Shown here one piece after another: positions 34,101-42,275 of a stretch of 56,011 nucleotides of DNA. Source of the stretch: a virus; IMG/VR virus record IMGVR_UViG_3300021197_001910, positions 1 through 56,011 of that record; one strand, given 5' to 3'. Position numbers and translations under genes: made by a program. The notes beneath the pieces are model-generated. The model was not told where the DNA came from and made no database searches. It worked only from the letters and a program-made list of their open reading frames with translations. The first letter of the stretch is position 1, and the number at the start of each line of letters is the position of its first letter.

Positions 34101-36786
34101 GCGGCTGCAGAGCACCATGATTTTCAGTATCCAGGATGTGTCCTTGGAGAGCTTCGTCTTCGACATAATCCAGCCAATAGCGAGATGCATTGATCTTGAC
34201 ATCTGTCTTTTCTAATACGGACCCGGTGAAATCCTGTCTATGGGCGCCCACATATGCTCGGCGCGAGCCGGTGATAAATCCGGCCGGAGGAGCTGTCAGT
34301 GTTTGCGAGACGGTGAACTCTTCTATAATCTCCCCTGCTTGCGCTTGAACTCCATAGAGTTCAACGATATAGTTATTGTTTACTGCAGGCAGCCCAGCGT
34401 CGGAGCCTGTGGGCATTCCCTTAAAGGGATAGGTTTCTGGCTTAATCCGCACTGCAAGGTTCCAGCGGGTATTGTTATATACATCCTGGTATAGATTAGA
34501 CGTTAGTCGAGGGACGTATCCGCCGGCTGTTCCCGTAAGAACAAAGCGCACATTGGAAGAATCCAATTCGTCTCGTTCAGCATAAACCTGAAAGTTGATT
34601 CGGTCTTCTCCATCCCATGTAGTATCTGTGGTAGATCGACGAGAACCATGCATTCCGAAAAGAGAGGAGCTGATAACATTAGTATTGATATAACCCAGCT
34701 GTGACTGTTCGAGTTTAAGAGGGAAGAGTACTTCTGTCTCCATCGTTATCGCGTATCCTCCAGTTAAGTGAGTGTTGGAAGGAATAAAACTAAGCGTGTT
34801 GGGATTAGATGGATCTGCGTAGTTGTAAACAACGGCTTCTGTTCCGGGACGAGTATTAAAATCTACGAACCTATCAGCAACTGCAATGTTTTTTCTGTTA
34901 TTCTTTAGCTCGTATTCAACATTATCGGCATACATGTTGATTTTAATCAATTCTTCATCAATGCCAAAACAGCGAATCAGATTGCGGAAAGCTTTGGTCG
35001 TTCCCTTTGTCTTATAAATGTAGGATAAGTTGTTGTAAATGTTCTGATATATGGTATTTTTAGTGTCATGGAGAGACTGCTCATATACCAAATCTTCGCT
35101 TCGGTCGGCCAGCTTTTCTAATAGGTCTGCATCTAGGAAGAGATCGGGAGCTACGAAGCCCTGTTGCGCCAAGAGCTTTTCGGCAAAGGGCAGAGGCTTA
35201 TCGCTTCCACTTGGATATTGCTTATTCTTCAGAGTATTAAGACTCTCAATTTGTAGCTGCAATGTGTCAAAATAGCTAGACATAATCTGTGTCATAGACA
35301 CTAGATTTTTCTGCCCCTCAAAGTCTTCCTCTGTGATCCATGCAGGAATAGAGTTATAAATCGACGCATTGTTCGTGCCGTCGTGAGCAGAGCCAGAGAG
35401 TTTGAGCGACTCGCTCAGTGATTCCACTGCAGGGTGAAAAGAATAGATGATGGGGTCACGGAACTCTTTGATGGCTGCGCTGGAAGAAACAATAGCAGAG
35501 CCTGTGTTTCGAGAGTTAGCGGTGTATCCGGTCCACGCACCATTAGAGAAGCGTCCCGAGTAATCTAGGACAACACTGTCAGTCGCCGCTACACCCGTTA
35601 TACCTTCGTTGAACTTAAAGTAGACACCCAGATCCACGTTACCCGATTCAACGGTATCTATGAAGGGCTGAGGGTCTGTGTTGACGCCGCCACCGACCTG
35701 GGTGAACCAGAAGCGACCGATGTCTTTGGAAGATCGTTGAGTTTTCCAGTAGCGCAGCTCGTCAAGAGATCCTGAAAGCTTTCCATCGCCGGCTTGTGTA
35801 ACGCTGGGAGTAGTTGTTCCTGAGACAGATGTAATGAGCGCTCCTACATAAGCGCGAAGAGTAGAACTATCAAAGTCATTAATACCCACAGTTCCTTGTG
35901 TGGTTTCGTTGTTCAGGTCTCCATCAACATAGAATCGAGTGGTGATCCCCGCAGAAGCAGACTTCAGCGTTACTGCATAGTGGTGCCACGATCCGTCCGC
36001 GACGGAAGCGCTAGTGACCGTGGAGGCGGCAATAGGTTGTCGGTAAATACCGGCGGTACCAGAAAGAACAGTCAACAAGAAGGGGTCTGAGCCGTCGGCC
36101 ACGTTTCCTGTTAGTTCCAGTCGCAAACGACCATAGTCTACTGAGGATGAGTTTTCGCCATTCCACAGGTCAAAAATAACCTCACGGTTGGTGATAGTGG
36201 GGTCCAAGAATCCATCTTTCTTAAACCAGAATTCTAGAGATACACCATCTGTGGCAAGATTTAGCTCCAAGTTAGAGCCACGATTCATCGATGGCTCATA
36301 ATAGTTGGAGCCCGTGAACTGTGTAGAAAATGGAGTAGCGCTCACGGGATGGGGGTTTGGCCCACCCTCAACATAGATATATTCTAGAGTACTAGGGCGG
36401 CCATATCCATCAGCGATATTATCGGTCGCAGCCCCATTCGCTGACATGATGACATAGCCATTGGTCCGAGGATATTTCTCATCATAGATGTAGAGATCCA
36501 GATAGGTAGACTCATTAACCCATTTTAGACGCTCTTGGAGCGAGCCGTCATATGGATAGGTGTTGTAGATACGCTTGATAGAACTATCATAGTATTCTTC
36601 GGCCGAACCATACCGTGCGAAGTTTTCCGGCTTGGAAAAATCGATACGAGGTATAAATCTCTCTTCTTCAATGATATCTTGCTCGTGATACCCAACAGAT
36701 TCAATCTCCGATGCAATATCGGCGGCTGACTTGTTTGCGAGAGACTGTATGGTTGCAGCAACTTCGAAATACTTCTTAATGCTCAT
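28141..36786 (-). CDS. Giant tail/baseplate protein with LamG-like lectin domain (2881 aa)
   Basis: This is the largest gene in the window. Near residues 175-355 a concanavalin-A-like/LamG jelly roll is apparent, with LEFWFKKDG, WHHYAVTLKS, RFYVDGDL and a GSLDELRYWK block, the standard LamG order of strands. Such domains often bind carbohydrate. The rest is Gly/Ser/Tyr/Asn-rich, with many beta-like stretches and no protease or glycosidase motif seen by eye. The end is Arg-rich (RRAPRNERNRTRRRRDDN). It lies between gp6 and 522-aa genes on one side and the 309-aa gene on the other, so a tail fibre, baseplate or host-recognition part is likely. Confidence 0.85.
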   Translation of the reverse strand: MSIKKYFEVAATIQSLANKSAADIASEIESVGYHEQDIIEEERFIPRIDFSKPENFARYGSAEEYYDSSIKRIYNTYPYDGSLQERLKWVNESTYLDLYIYDEKYPRTNGYVIMSANGAATDNIADGYGRPSTLEYIYVEGGPNPHPVSATPFSTQFTGSNYYEPSMNRGSNLELNLATDGVSLEFWFKKDGFLDPTITNREVIFDLWNGENSSSVDYGRLRLELTGNVADGSDPFLLTVLSGTAGIYRQPIAASTVTSASVADGSWHHYAVTLKSASAGITTRFYVDGDLNNETTQGTVGINDFDSSTLRAYVGALITSVSGTTTPSVTQAGDGKLSGSLDELRYWKTQRSSKDIGRFWFTQVGGGVNTDPQPFIDTVESGNVDLGVYFKFNEGITGVAATDSVVLDYSGRFSNGAWTGYTANSRNTGSAIVSSSAAIKEFRDPIIYSFHPAVESLSESLKLSGSAHDGTNNASIYNSIPAWITEEDFEGQKNLVSMTQIMSSYFDTLQLQIESLNTLKNKQYPSGSDKPLPFAEKLLAQQGFVAPDLFLDADLLEKLADRSEDLVYEQSLHDTKNTIYQNIYNNLSYIYKTKGTTKAFRNLIRCFGIDEELIKINMYADNVEYELKNNRKNIAVADRFVDFNTRPGTEAVVYNYADPSNPNTLSFIPSNTHLTGGYAITMETEVLFPLKLEQSQLGYINTNVISSSLFGMHGSRRSTTDTTWDGEDRINFQVYAERDELDSSNVRFVLTGTAGGYVPRLTSNLYQDVYNNTRWNLAVRIKPETYPFKGMPTGSDAGLPAVNNNYIVELYGVQAQAGEIIEEFTVSQTLTAPPAGFITGSRRAYVGAHRQDFTGSVLEKTDVKINASRYWLDYVEDEALQGHILDTENHGALQPHLYAYPFDPSASFGDITKFDTLVFNWEFLNNTGSNAAGQFTVSDLSSGSADFTRFGLLGQILNRQYTASGSFFAPSSTTPIDKDFVVSSKMNLPEHIYSEDMVSVLSAEDQDTFTSDSRPINYFFSFEKSMYQVISKEIINYFANLKDFNNLIGDPVERYRPHYKQLAHMRQRFFENVENEVLDFDKFYEFYKWFDTSLSIMLSQLVPASADVAEAVTTMIENHVLERPKYRNKFPFLQRVGGNEIAGDVVPDGDSTDNTSPDDFPSGLGIIANSTLTRRQLGSSNPPYSKAWKFFHAPFGTTPAADLSGSESVDLYWHRYRQEREDSARSDLLTAIQQTYNRRVGSVVRLTGDGGVSFGGVGRHHNNRPNYTFGATAPYGPTVPSTNIPKNIMLGFGRDVEQLIDTTDIFFPTGALKQRLGFGLDPGINDVPEERKLDGNVYAPFSLYSSSVKTGYNVHVMNKYKSGSMITNLHNDFVQSHDIPMQGPFAEKFVGGRFYRHTEINDGNDTRDDRAEGFRVELGSLASPMTGTVGIVPPNYPFGSSPFGSAPQGFLPEVPTAQRFRDETAKRPLNIKNILMTTASVDTRLSGTITHNPIGNYQKNYEVINTAGRTYNDPYFQDQSFVFALNPETLATRGRFPLDPTSTANVDGNLEFELPNRSGPNSNQTIIVNRFSAPGDYSVLSRGYMEPAHEELSVNNVLPYRNQRVINFGLSGSASLDPSIQNTIRVVDQIQKNRGLNQLSTLHCGPFGSDAAYGSVPELTYVTVPSWQKTNRNAQRRIEQVGETYVTGAVYDNLFVQYAIPRSTQQYSWVTGSLISGRSILELQPVSCCSASVLSELVTSGTYVSSDFVGLRSLVIDPVSQSSHILGFPLATEASSAYYNSALNLGLNNGSDYFNVLINNRGGAFGYSSWKQIRSGENPVARKLREANLLGTALSPSKVPNRVGGKDTGFIQPLRPNTFVDYYEAPVANNSSPLYFYFEDNTEDSNTANNMVLTVPFRNELDYFTNNGLNNRLGLEIDLDTQRAYNSLIDYTIKSSLSVVVNYEERLYPSALNTYKSAVRGRENYTINNIWNNSRPARSLTYGGQQGSMGQSIASASVWPTDAHLNYTTTSSVNATDGAGELMNSYSRYSGSTAAGITAAPTYAMRVPLGTTASLPVLAGDTKWLVAEQSGKTPYVEYSTYAEKIRAVGKDFSIIPEYRVSELMEDYINTNEGDFLASIDNIFSLTGASIPNSSDDNFYKTYTNADFLRYFKVIDDDLNDQRSGDLKILRDKVALKCDALIKFLPYKGFYPAERTLELAHLFSQSYGNSIVNRQSGYSADSNQALRILLEPMYAPGIMFNTIKSGLAVSNFVLVNTSSNPNTELKAASNATFYSYRDNTQPSPQDFRVTGTLPLYAPANQTTKGGGFVPAKVPFEAIYQPESYFNQFALPGISGSAGTRIYDTAPSGSLAHISASLLGNPRTAYLDMYSFNGSQLYRLAIDNFLCATTDIFTEGNVNFQSAREEDFLPVTSGSTYKMEFQLYRTKQTGSAAGVPDKERFTMYNNELAYGTPLVTFDPSSNNDITMAHVSPPYYSGPGYVRFTFTPQESGVPSLQDIFANTTLQYGRTINYGATDISGESENAIMQLDSCFNFTDTLQEVPSGTVSLKDRWLIQSKFETPILNFAGVNTVVPPTSSVPLGGDSADDLQIRGMWHQYGQIPTGSDEGVFAVINAGSGSTHDSLAAITGFSVGDPRRLGSVKKQFKLEEAIVAVPYREVKNRRKFIEITETDKTSNTYRKLTAAMNKYIFPPKFDFTKFKTVTPILMYVFEFSADLTQQDVSDIWQNVPPDLGEKFETQEAVIEEKELIDLVLSKDSDTKWMVFKVKKAAPKDFEITRRKLVTDSVGALSPNITTPLSYNWPYDYFSLVELAKMDEQVQYVSTDLKQNTRVSEAEALDVDRTTNTSNNETSNISGPTETATVTPTSRRAPRNERNRTRRRRDDN

Positions 36787-36793
36787 GCTCTAA

Positions 36794-38362
36794 TTATTCT
36801 TCAACTCTAAATTTGAACGTTTGTGGTTGTTCTTGCCAAGCTCCTATGCTATCATTGTAATAAGACAACTTAATTTCATACATGTAATCGGGTTCTAGGA
36901 GTCCCATATCAAAGTCAAAGTAGTTCCCATCTTTGTCGTAAGACAGATATGTACTTAAGTCTGACCCGGTTCCATACCCTACCGCTAAATAGTTGTCTGT
37001 CACTCTTGTAATACTATAAGAGGCGCTCGGGATAATATCGGTCGGGTTATTCGTGGTGGAAACCACATAGAGAGTAGGACTCCAGTTGCGGTCACGCACA
37101 AAAAATCGGAAGCGCGCAGTGTCTTGGGCGGAGTATACTTTCTTGAGGTTAGTACAACTGGTGATGCGATTAAAGGTGGGCGCGAAATCATATGTTGGCA
37201 TTAACTCAGGATAAATGGATCCAGTAAAGAATTGTACTCCGCCTGAATGCCACACATCATGGATTGCTAGAAGCGGAGTTGCCGCAGCAGTCAGAGCGAC
37301 GTCGCAGGAATAGATTCCCGCGCTCACATAACTAGCGGTAGCATTAATATCACCGGCTGTGACCGTACTGCCCCCCGCGGAGAGAGCGATTGCGGATCCA
37401 GTAGGTTCTCCATTAGAACTAGAATAGAATGAGACCTCCAGGTCATTTGTTCCTACTGCCGGAATATTAACGAGGCGGCCTCGGATATAGTTGTAGAGAT
37501 GCAGGCTGTTAAGGTTATCCAGAGCAGGCGCCATTGAGCTAGAGTAATAGAAGTTTTCCCTGTCATCCATGATTCGGGAATCCCAGCGAGCCTCGATATA
37601 TGGACGGCGGTAGAAGAACTCGCTAGATCGAGCAAAAAACTTCTTAGTATAATATGATTGAGTGGCCCCTACAGTATTTTGGATCACCGATCCAGAGTCT
37701 GCTGCGGCTCCCTCCACCCCATCGCCAACTGAGGAGGAGAAGTAAGCTTCTTGACTCGCGGTGAGATGCACTCCAACTCCATAGTTCTTAATGACGCCGG
37801 GGGCGGCTGAGGTATCAAGATAGGTGATCCACTCCTCGACCAGATGGGATATATCAGTCTCTAGGTTTTCGTAACCTAGAGGAAAGTGAACGTTGTTTAT
37901 TAGGGCCGAAGCAGTGTGGTAATCGCCGCCCACGCGGGTCCAGCCAGCAGTGGCACTGGCGGAGCCCCAGTTTGAAACTCCTAAATCTTGGTAGTTATCC
38001 ATATCCAAGCCAGTACCCTCACTCCATGAGCGAGACACCGGTGCTACAATAAGATTAAAGTCTTGTGGTAGTGTAAACGGTGTTTCGGCATTAAACATCT
38101 TAAGATAGAAAGATACGCTACCGGAAGCGGGAAGCTTGCCGCTCGTGCGATCTGCTTTAACAGCGTCAATAGGAAATTTAATCAAGATCCGTGAAAGTTC
38201 TTGGGACTGCCCGTTAGATCCCGACTCCTGTCCATAGATTGAGAACACCTCTAGGGCATCTGCATATCCCATATTGGAGCCAGTGCCGCGCGTAACTAGA
38301 TTAGCTTCAAATGCATTGGTGATTGTGGTATCGGCACTTGCTGTGTATCTAAAAATAGCCAT
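36794..38362 (-). CDS. Baseplate-region structural protein with DNRLRE-like start (522 aa)
   Basis: The N-terminal part (residues about 1-170) has TASADTTITNAFEANLVTRG, a Ser-rich stretch and RILIKFPI followed by beta strands. This resembles the DNRLRE/CBM-like beta-sandwich layout found in extracellular and phage adhesive proteins. The C-terminal part has YDFAPTFNRITSC and a FRFFVRDRNWSP segment. It overlaps gp6 (TAATG) and lies 7 bp from the giant gene, so it is part of the baseplate/fibre operon. The domain call is by eye and uncertain. Confidence 0.82.
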   Translation of the reverse strand: MAIFRYTASADTTITNAFEANLVTRGTGSNMGYADALEVFSIYGQESGSNGQSQELSRILIKFPIDAVKADRTSGKLPASGSVSFYLKMFNAETPFTLPQDFNLIVAPVSRSWSEGTGLDMDNYQDLGVSNWGSASATAGWTRVGGDYHTASALINNVHFPLGYENLETDISHLVEEWITYLDTSAAPGVIKNYGVGVHLTASQEAYFSSSVGDGVEGAAADSGSVIQNTVGATQSYYTKKFFARSSEFFYRRPYIEARWDSRIMDDRENFYYSSSMAPALDNLNSLHLYNYIRGRLVNIPAVGTNDLEVSFYSSSNGEPTGSAIALSAGGSTVTAGDINATASYVSAGIYSCDVALTAAATPLLAIHDVWHSGGVQFFTGSIYPELMPTYDFAPTFNRITSCTNLKKVYSAQDTARFRFFVRDRNWSPTLYVVSTTNNPTDIIPSASYSITRVTDNYLAVGYGTGSDLSTYLSYDKDGNYFDFDMGLLEPDYMYEIKLSYYNDSIGAWQEQPQTFKFRVEE

Positions 38363-40161
38363 TATCTTATAGATCCTTTGATATCAACGTTAGCATACTT
38401 AAGTTCAAAAACAACGTTGTTAGCAGCTTCGATTCTCTGTCCGTTGGGAGAGAGGTTTTCAATAAAGTCATAACTTAGATCAGAATATTGGGCGCCTGTT
38501 TTCGCGACGATCTCTAGATCTTCTACGTCAACAATGCCGGGTACCTTCTGCAGTACTTTATAAAAGTCTGTTATTTGAATCGACTCTCCGATCTCGTATT
38601 GATTTTCGCTGATATAGCGCTGGAGTGCTACTGTGGCTCGATTCAGGGCTGTAAATCGATTCGTATTAGGGTCTATAACAGCCACAAAGTTAATTCCAAA
38701 GTTAGCAATAGTCGCATCGAGGATGTCTATTGTATCGTTGATCATCTTATACTGTAGAAGCCAAGTTCTTAAGTTATTTTTCAATGTCTGGTTTGGCGCC
38801 AACAGTTTTCCGCTGGTATCCTCGGAGATAACATAGATATTAATGTTTCGCTTAAACTCATCGAAATCTCTAACAACGGCGGCGCGCTTGACGGACCCAA
38901 ACTTACCTGGCATGCCATATGAAATCGACTGATAATCCTGGGCAGTCACCGCGCGGTTCTGGGACGCATAGTAGCCCATGACCCTCTGCTTGATCTCCTC
39001 TGAGTTGGGGAGTGATATGTCTCCCACAAAGGGCTCTTCGTTCAAGACCTCCAGGGAGTTAATGACACTATTACGCTGAGCCTGCGATAGCGAGCCCTGA
39101 GAAGTAAAACGAATGAGCGGACTGTCGACACGGGTGATAGTATTCACACCAGCATTTACATCATTTACAGTATTGACACGATATCCAATACGCAACGAAG
39201 TGTTTGAAGGTCCGATGCCAAACTTATCAGTGCTGATAAGTTTCGTTGGGTCGAAGTCGGGGTCTGTTATGTAGGTGCGCCCATTCATGTCAAGGACAAC
39301 ATTAGATGGATCAGTTACTGAGGTACCCAATAATTCTGAGTCCGAACCATATCCAAACTGTAAATATGTGTTATCGCCTTCATGCTCGACCGTAAAGCGG
39401 CGAGCTACTGGGACCGCCTTTAGAATATTACGAACTGTAGTATTGGTGGCGGAGTTCGAGTTTTTGATCGCTTGAAAGACGATGTTTTGCGACAGGTGAT
39501 CCACTTCCACATACTGATGCCCCTCTAAGTCTACTACCGACAGCACCTCTGCAACGTTTCGCACTCCTAGACTCACTCGGCGGAATCGTTGGAAGGCTCC
39601 CACTTCAACTTCATGGAAGGCGGTTCGTCCCGAGACTGCTCGACCTTGGGCGCGAATGACATAGTTAGTCGGTGCACCGGTGGATGTGTTCACGGTGCCC
39701 ACAACAATCTGGTTTGTAGGAGTCGCGAAGTCTACGTCTTCCAGTAGTGTGTATTGTCCGCCTCCGGTGGATGAAAATGTGGAACCGGCTCGGAGGACCG
39801 GTGCATACGCAAGATCAGGTCCTACTGCCGTTGCTTGTGCAGGAATCTGAATGTAAAAAGAGAGAACGCCATAGGAAGATGGGCTCGTGTTAAGTTTGAA
39901 TCCCATCTGTTTGGCGAGACGTACTACATTGTTATACTCAATAGCAGTGTCTAGAAAACTCTCATTAGTCTGGTAGTCCAGATAAAAGGAGAGAATATCA
40001 CCAACATAAGCCACTGTGTCGAGCATTAACGAACCAAAAGAAGCCTCACTAAAGTCTTTGTAAGTATCAGAATAGTATCGACGCGCGTAGTCTTCGAGGT
40101 CCTTACGAATGGAATCGAAATCGCGGCTAGTGTAGTTGATAGGTTGCTGCTTTTTTGTCAT
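38362..40161 (-). CDS. gp6: Baseplate wedge protein gp6 type (599 aa)
   Basis: Gp6 is the main wedge subunit that rings the hub in contractile tails (J-like in P2). The N-terminus INYTSRDFDSIRKDLEDYA, then FGSLMLDTVAYVGDILSFYLDYQTNE and VVRLAKQMGF, follows the conserved gp6/J pattern. The rest is mixed alpha/beta, with the QDYQSISYGMPGKFGSVKRA segment typical of the middle of gp6. Length (599) is close to T4 gp6 (660). It follows gp25, as in T4, and its TAATG stop overlaps the 522-aa start. Confidence 0.93.
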   Translation of the reverse strand: MTKKQQPINYTSRDFDSIRKDLEDYARRYYSDTYKDFSEASFGSLMLDTVAYVGDILSFYLDYQTNESFLDTAIEYNNVVRLAKQMGFKLNTSPSSYGVLSFYIQIPAQATAVGPDLAYAPVLRAGSTFSSTGGGQYTLLEDVDFATPTNQIVVGTVNTSTGAPTNYVIRAQGRAVSGRTAFHEVEVGAFQRFRRVSLGVRNVAEVLSVVDLEGHQYVEVDHLSQNIVFQAIKNSNSATNTTVRNILKAVPVARRFTVEHEGDNTYLQFGYGSDSELLGTSVTDPSNVVLDMNGRTYITDPDFDPTKLISTDKFGIGPSNTSLRIGYRVNTVNDVNAGVNTITRVDSPLIRFTSQGSLSQAQRNSVINSLEVLNEEPFVGDISLPNSEEIKQRVMGYYASQNRAVTAQDYQSISYGMPGKFGSVKRAAVVRDFDEFKRNINIYVISEDTSGKLLAPNQTLKNNLRTWLLQYKMINDTIDILDATIANFGINFVAVIDPNTNRFTALNRATVALQRYISENQYEIGESIQITDFYKVLQKVPGIVDVEDLEIVAKTGAQYSDLSYDFIENLSPNGQRIEAANNVVFELKYANVDIKGSIR

Positions 40162-40173
40162 TATTAAATCTCA

Positions 40174-40572
40174 TTAAATAGGTCGATTGACTTGTATTTC
40201 CAGGACTGAAGATTGGTTAAGGGATACTATACTAAATAGCACGCTCACATTAAGATCGTGCGGAAATAGGTCAGGATTGTTCTCGGGTGTGCTGAACCGT
40301 ACGTCCTCAATTGTAATGTAGCTTAGGTATTTTTGAACCTGCTGTTGGATCGCCGTGGTAATATCCATATAAGTAGTGACATTATTTAACTCAAAAGAGT
40401 AAGATTTTAAACCCACACCAAAGCCCGGGTCCATCATTCGCTCCCCGGGGCTGGTCAGGATCAGCATCTTAAGATTCTGAGTAGCCATTTCCACATAGTT
40501 TTGATTCAGTCCATACGGACCAAAAGTCTCGCTGACTTCTAAAGGTAATTTGACTGATAGTCCTGAACTCAT
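40174..40572 (-). CDS. gp25: Baseplate wedge protein gp25 type (132 aa)
   Basis: Gp25 (lysozyme-like fold, W/gp25 family) links the wedge to the sheath start. The family signature NLKMLILTSPGERMMDPGFGVG sits at about residues 32-53, then a helix (TYMDITTAIQQQVQKYL) and the ITIEDVRF strand, as in bacterial T6SS TssE and phage gp25. Length matches T4 gp25 (132 aa). It precedes gp6, as in T4, and is encoded just after the 560-aa gene. Confidence 0.95.
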   Translation of the reverse strand: MSSGLSVKLPLEVSETFGPYGLNQNYVEMATQNLKMLILTSPGERMMDPGFGVGLKSYSFELNNVTTYMDITTAIQQQVQKYLSYITIEDVRFSTPENNPDLFPHDLNVSVLFSIVSLNQSSVLEIQVNRPI

Positions 40573-40584
40573 CTCACTCCCTCT

Positions 40585-42267
40585 TTAGCACTCTTCGGTG
40601 CGGGTGCCGGCGTCTGAAACGTTTTCGGTTTCCCCTATTGCATTCTTAACTAGTTCTAGAAGCAAATAAAGTAACCCAAATGGGCTCGGAGGAATCATGA
40701 ACATTCCGGGGATTGTGCCTGTAAAGTCAATACCATCGAGAGACACAGACGGCAATAAATCACCGGGCACCTCAGCCATATCCGGAGGAAGCAAAGCTTC
40801 GATTGCCTCCTCGGTGGTCTCGAATCCTGCCTCAATTAAACACAATACTACCTCCATCAGGCGTTGTCCTGTGAGGTTATTAGGAATACCTTCTGCCGCA
40901 AGTTGAGCCTTTATTTGCTGGGCCACAGGATTGAGGTACTCGATCCCCTCATTGAAGGCAGTGGCCGAGCCGATCTTGATAATCTTTGTGATGGCTACAT
41001 GAGGGTCGATCAGTTCCACAAGTCCCTTCAGGATACTAATAGGAGTTTGGATGATCATTTTCAGGATGAACTCCCTTGCGTCCACATCGAAGTTACCAGT
41101 TGCCTCCTTAATAGCAGCCGTGGAGGAAGGGCGACTCAGGTCAGGCTCCATCTGGAACTGCTCATCATTATTGATTGTGTTAAGAAGGACTGATAGTGCT
41201 GCTCTCTTGGGCGGAAACATTGCTGTAGTGATTCCGCTAAAATATTTTTCTGTCAGATATAGGTTCTGTATGAGAGGTATAGTAGTTATCAGCTCTTCGT
41301 TGAATGTGGTTGCAAAATACTGTTTGTAGGCTTCTTGTTGAGAGATCGCATTAATCTCTCCGCTTGTAAGCGATTCTACAAAGGTAAACTCAGGCGCTAC
41401 ATCTCCAAGGAGCCCTTCTAGTTCTTCCTGTTGGGCTTCGGTGCCTTCATCCAGAAGTCGCTGAACTTCATCTGGATAATCATCAATGGCTTCTCGAAAG
41501 ACATTCAGCGCCGCATCTATGTTGCCTAGGATCTTAGGGATGACCCTCAGATCACATCGGACGCTCACTAGATCAAAGGAGGTAGGAGTAAGGTCCGACC
41601 CCAGCAGAACATTATGTAGGGCATATAAACGAATAACAATGCGCAGCGCGACCCAGCGACCCAGATCACCATAGGGCGGCAGCGTAGAGGCAGGGGGGAG
41701 GTAAAAAGTAAATAAGGCAGGGGGCAGCGGTAAGATCGGTCCCGGGTCGCGAAGCATTGAGTCAAATGTGGCTTCATCATCAATATAGATATTAGACTCG
41801 ACCTGGAAACGGGTGCCGCCTCCGGATCTCAATATTGCATCATAGACTGGGCGTAGTGGTTCACTGATTTTTGCTTCAAGATCATCTAGCTCGGTACTCA
41901 TCATTTCTAAAAGAGTCTTACGAGTGGCAATATAGTCTTCGTATGGAGTACCCGAAGCTAGCGGAGGTAATGGATAGGGGTTGATGTTGTTAAGGCTCCG
42001 GGCAGTGCTAATCAGTTGATTCCCTAATGCTAAATAAGAGTACCAAGTTTCACGGTCAGGGGTTTGGATATTTCCTAAGTTTCCAACAACGTCGAGAGGG
42101 GATAAATTTCTCCATGCGTCAGCATTGGTGGCACCTAGGCGTCCGCTGGAGTCATAAACAAAATCGCTTTCTGTTTGTATAGGACTTGTCCCAGAGGTGT
42201 CCGGAGAGAGAGAGTTCGGGTCATTGATTGCTGTTGCAATCTGCGATGGCTGTAAGAATCGTGGCAT
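40585..42267 (-). CDS. Structural protein in the baseplate cluster (560 aa)
   Basis: The protein is acidic, with an unstructured N-terminus (PNSLSPDTSGTSPIQTESD), a long helical middle (residues about 120-480) rich in Leu, Ile, Glu and Pro, and a C-terminus with a Pro-rich stretch. No enzyme motif, membrane segment or recognised domain is visible. It lies between the 1744-aa gene and gp25. Tail/baseplate role is inferred from the gene order. Confidence 0.8.
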   Translation of the reverse strand: MPRFLQPSQIATAINDPNSLSPDTSGTSPIQTESDFVYDSSGRLGATNADAWRNLSPLDVVGNLGNIQTPDRETWYSYLALGNQLISTARSLNNINPYPLPPLASGTPYEDYIATRKTLLEMMSTELDDLEAKISEPLRPVYDAILRSGGGTRFQVESNIYIDDEATFDSMLRDPGPILPLPPALFTFYLPPASTLPPYGDLGRWVALRIVIRLYALHNVLLGSDLTPTSFDLVSVRCDLRVIPKILGNIDAALNVFREAIDDYPDEVQRLLDEGTEAQQEELEGLLGDVAPEFTFVESLTSGEINAISQQEAYKQYFATTFNEELITTIPLIQNLYLTEKYFSGITTAMFPPKRAALSVLLNTINNDEQFQMEPDLSRPSSTAAIKEATGNFDVDAREFILKMIIQTPISILKGLVELIDPHVAITKIIKIGSATAFNEGIEYLNPVAQQIKAQLAAEGIPNNLTGQRLMEVVLCLIEAGFETTEEAIEALLPPDMAEVPGDLLPSVSLDGIDFTGTIPGMFMIPPSPFGLLYLLLELVKNAIGETENVSDAGTRTEEC

Positions 42268-42275
42268 TTTTTATT

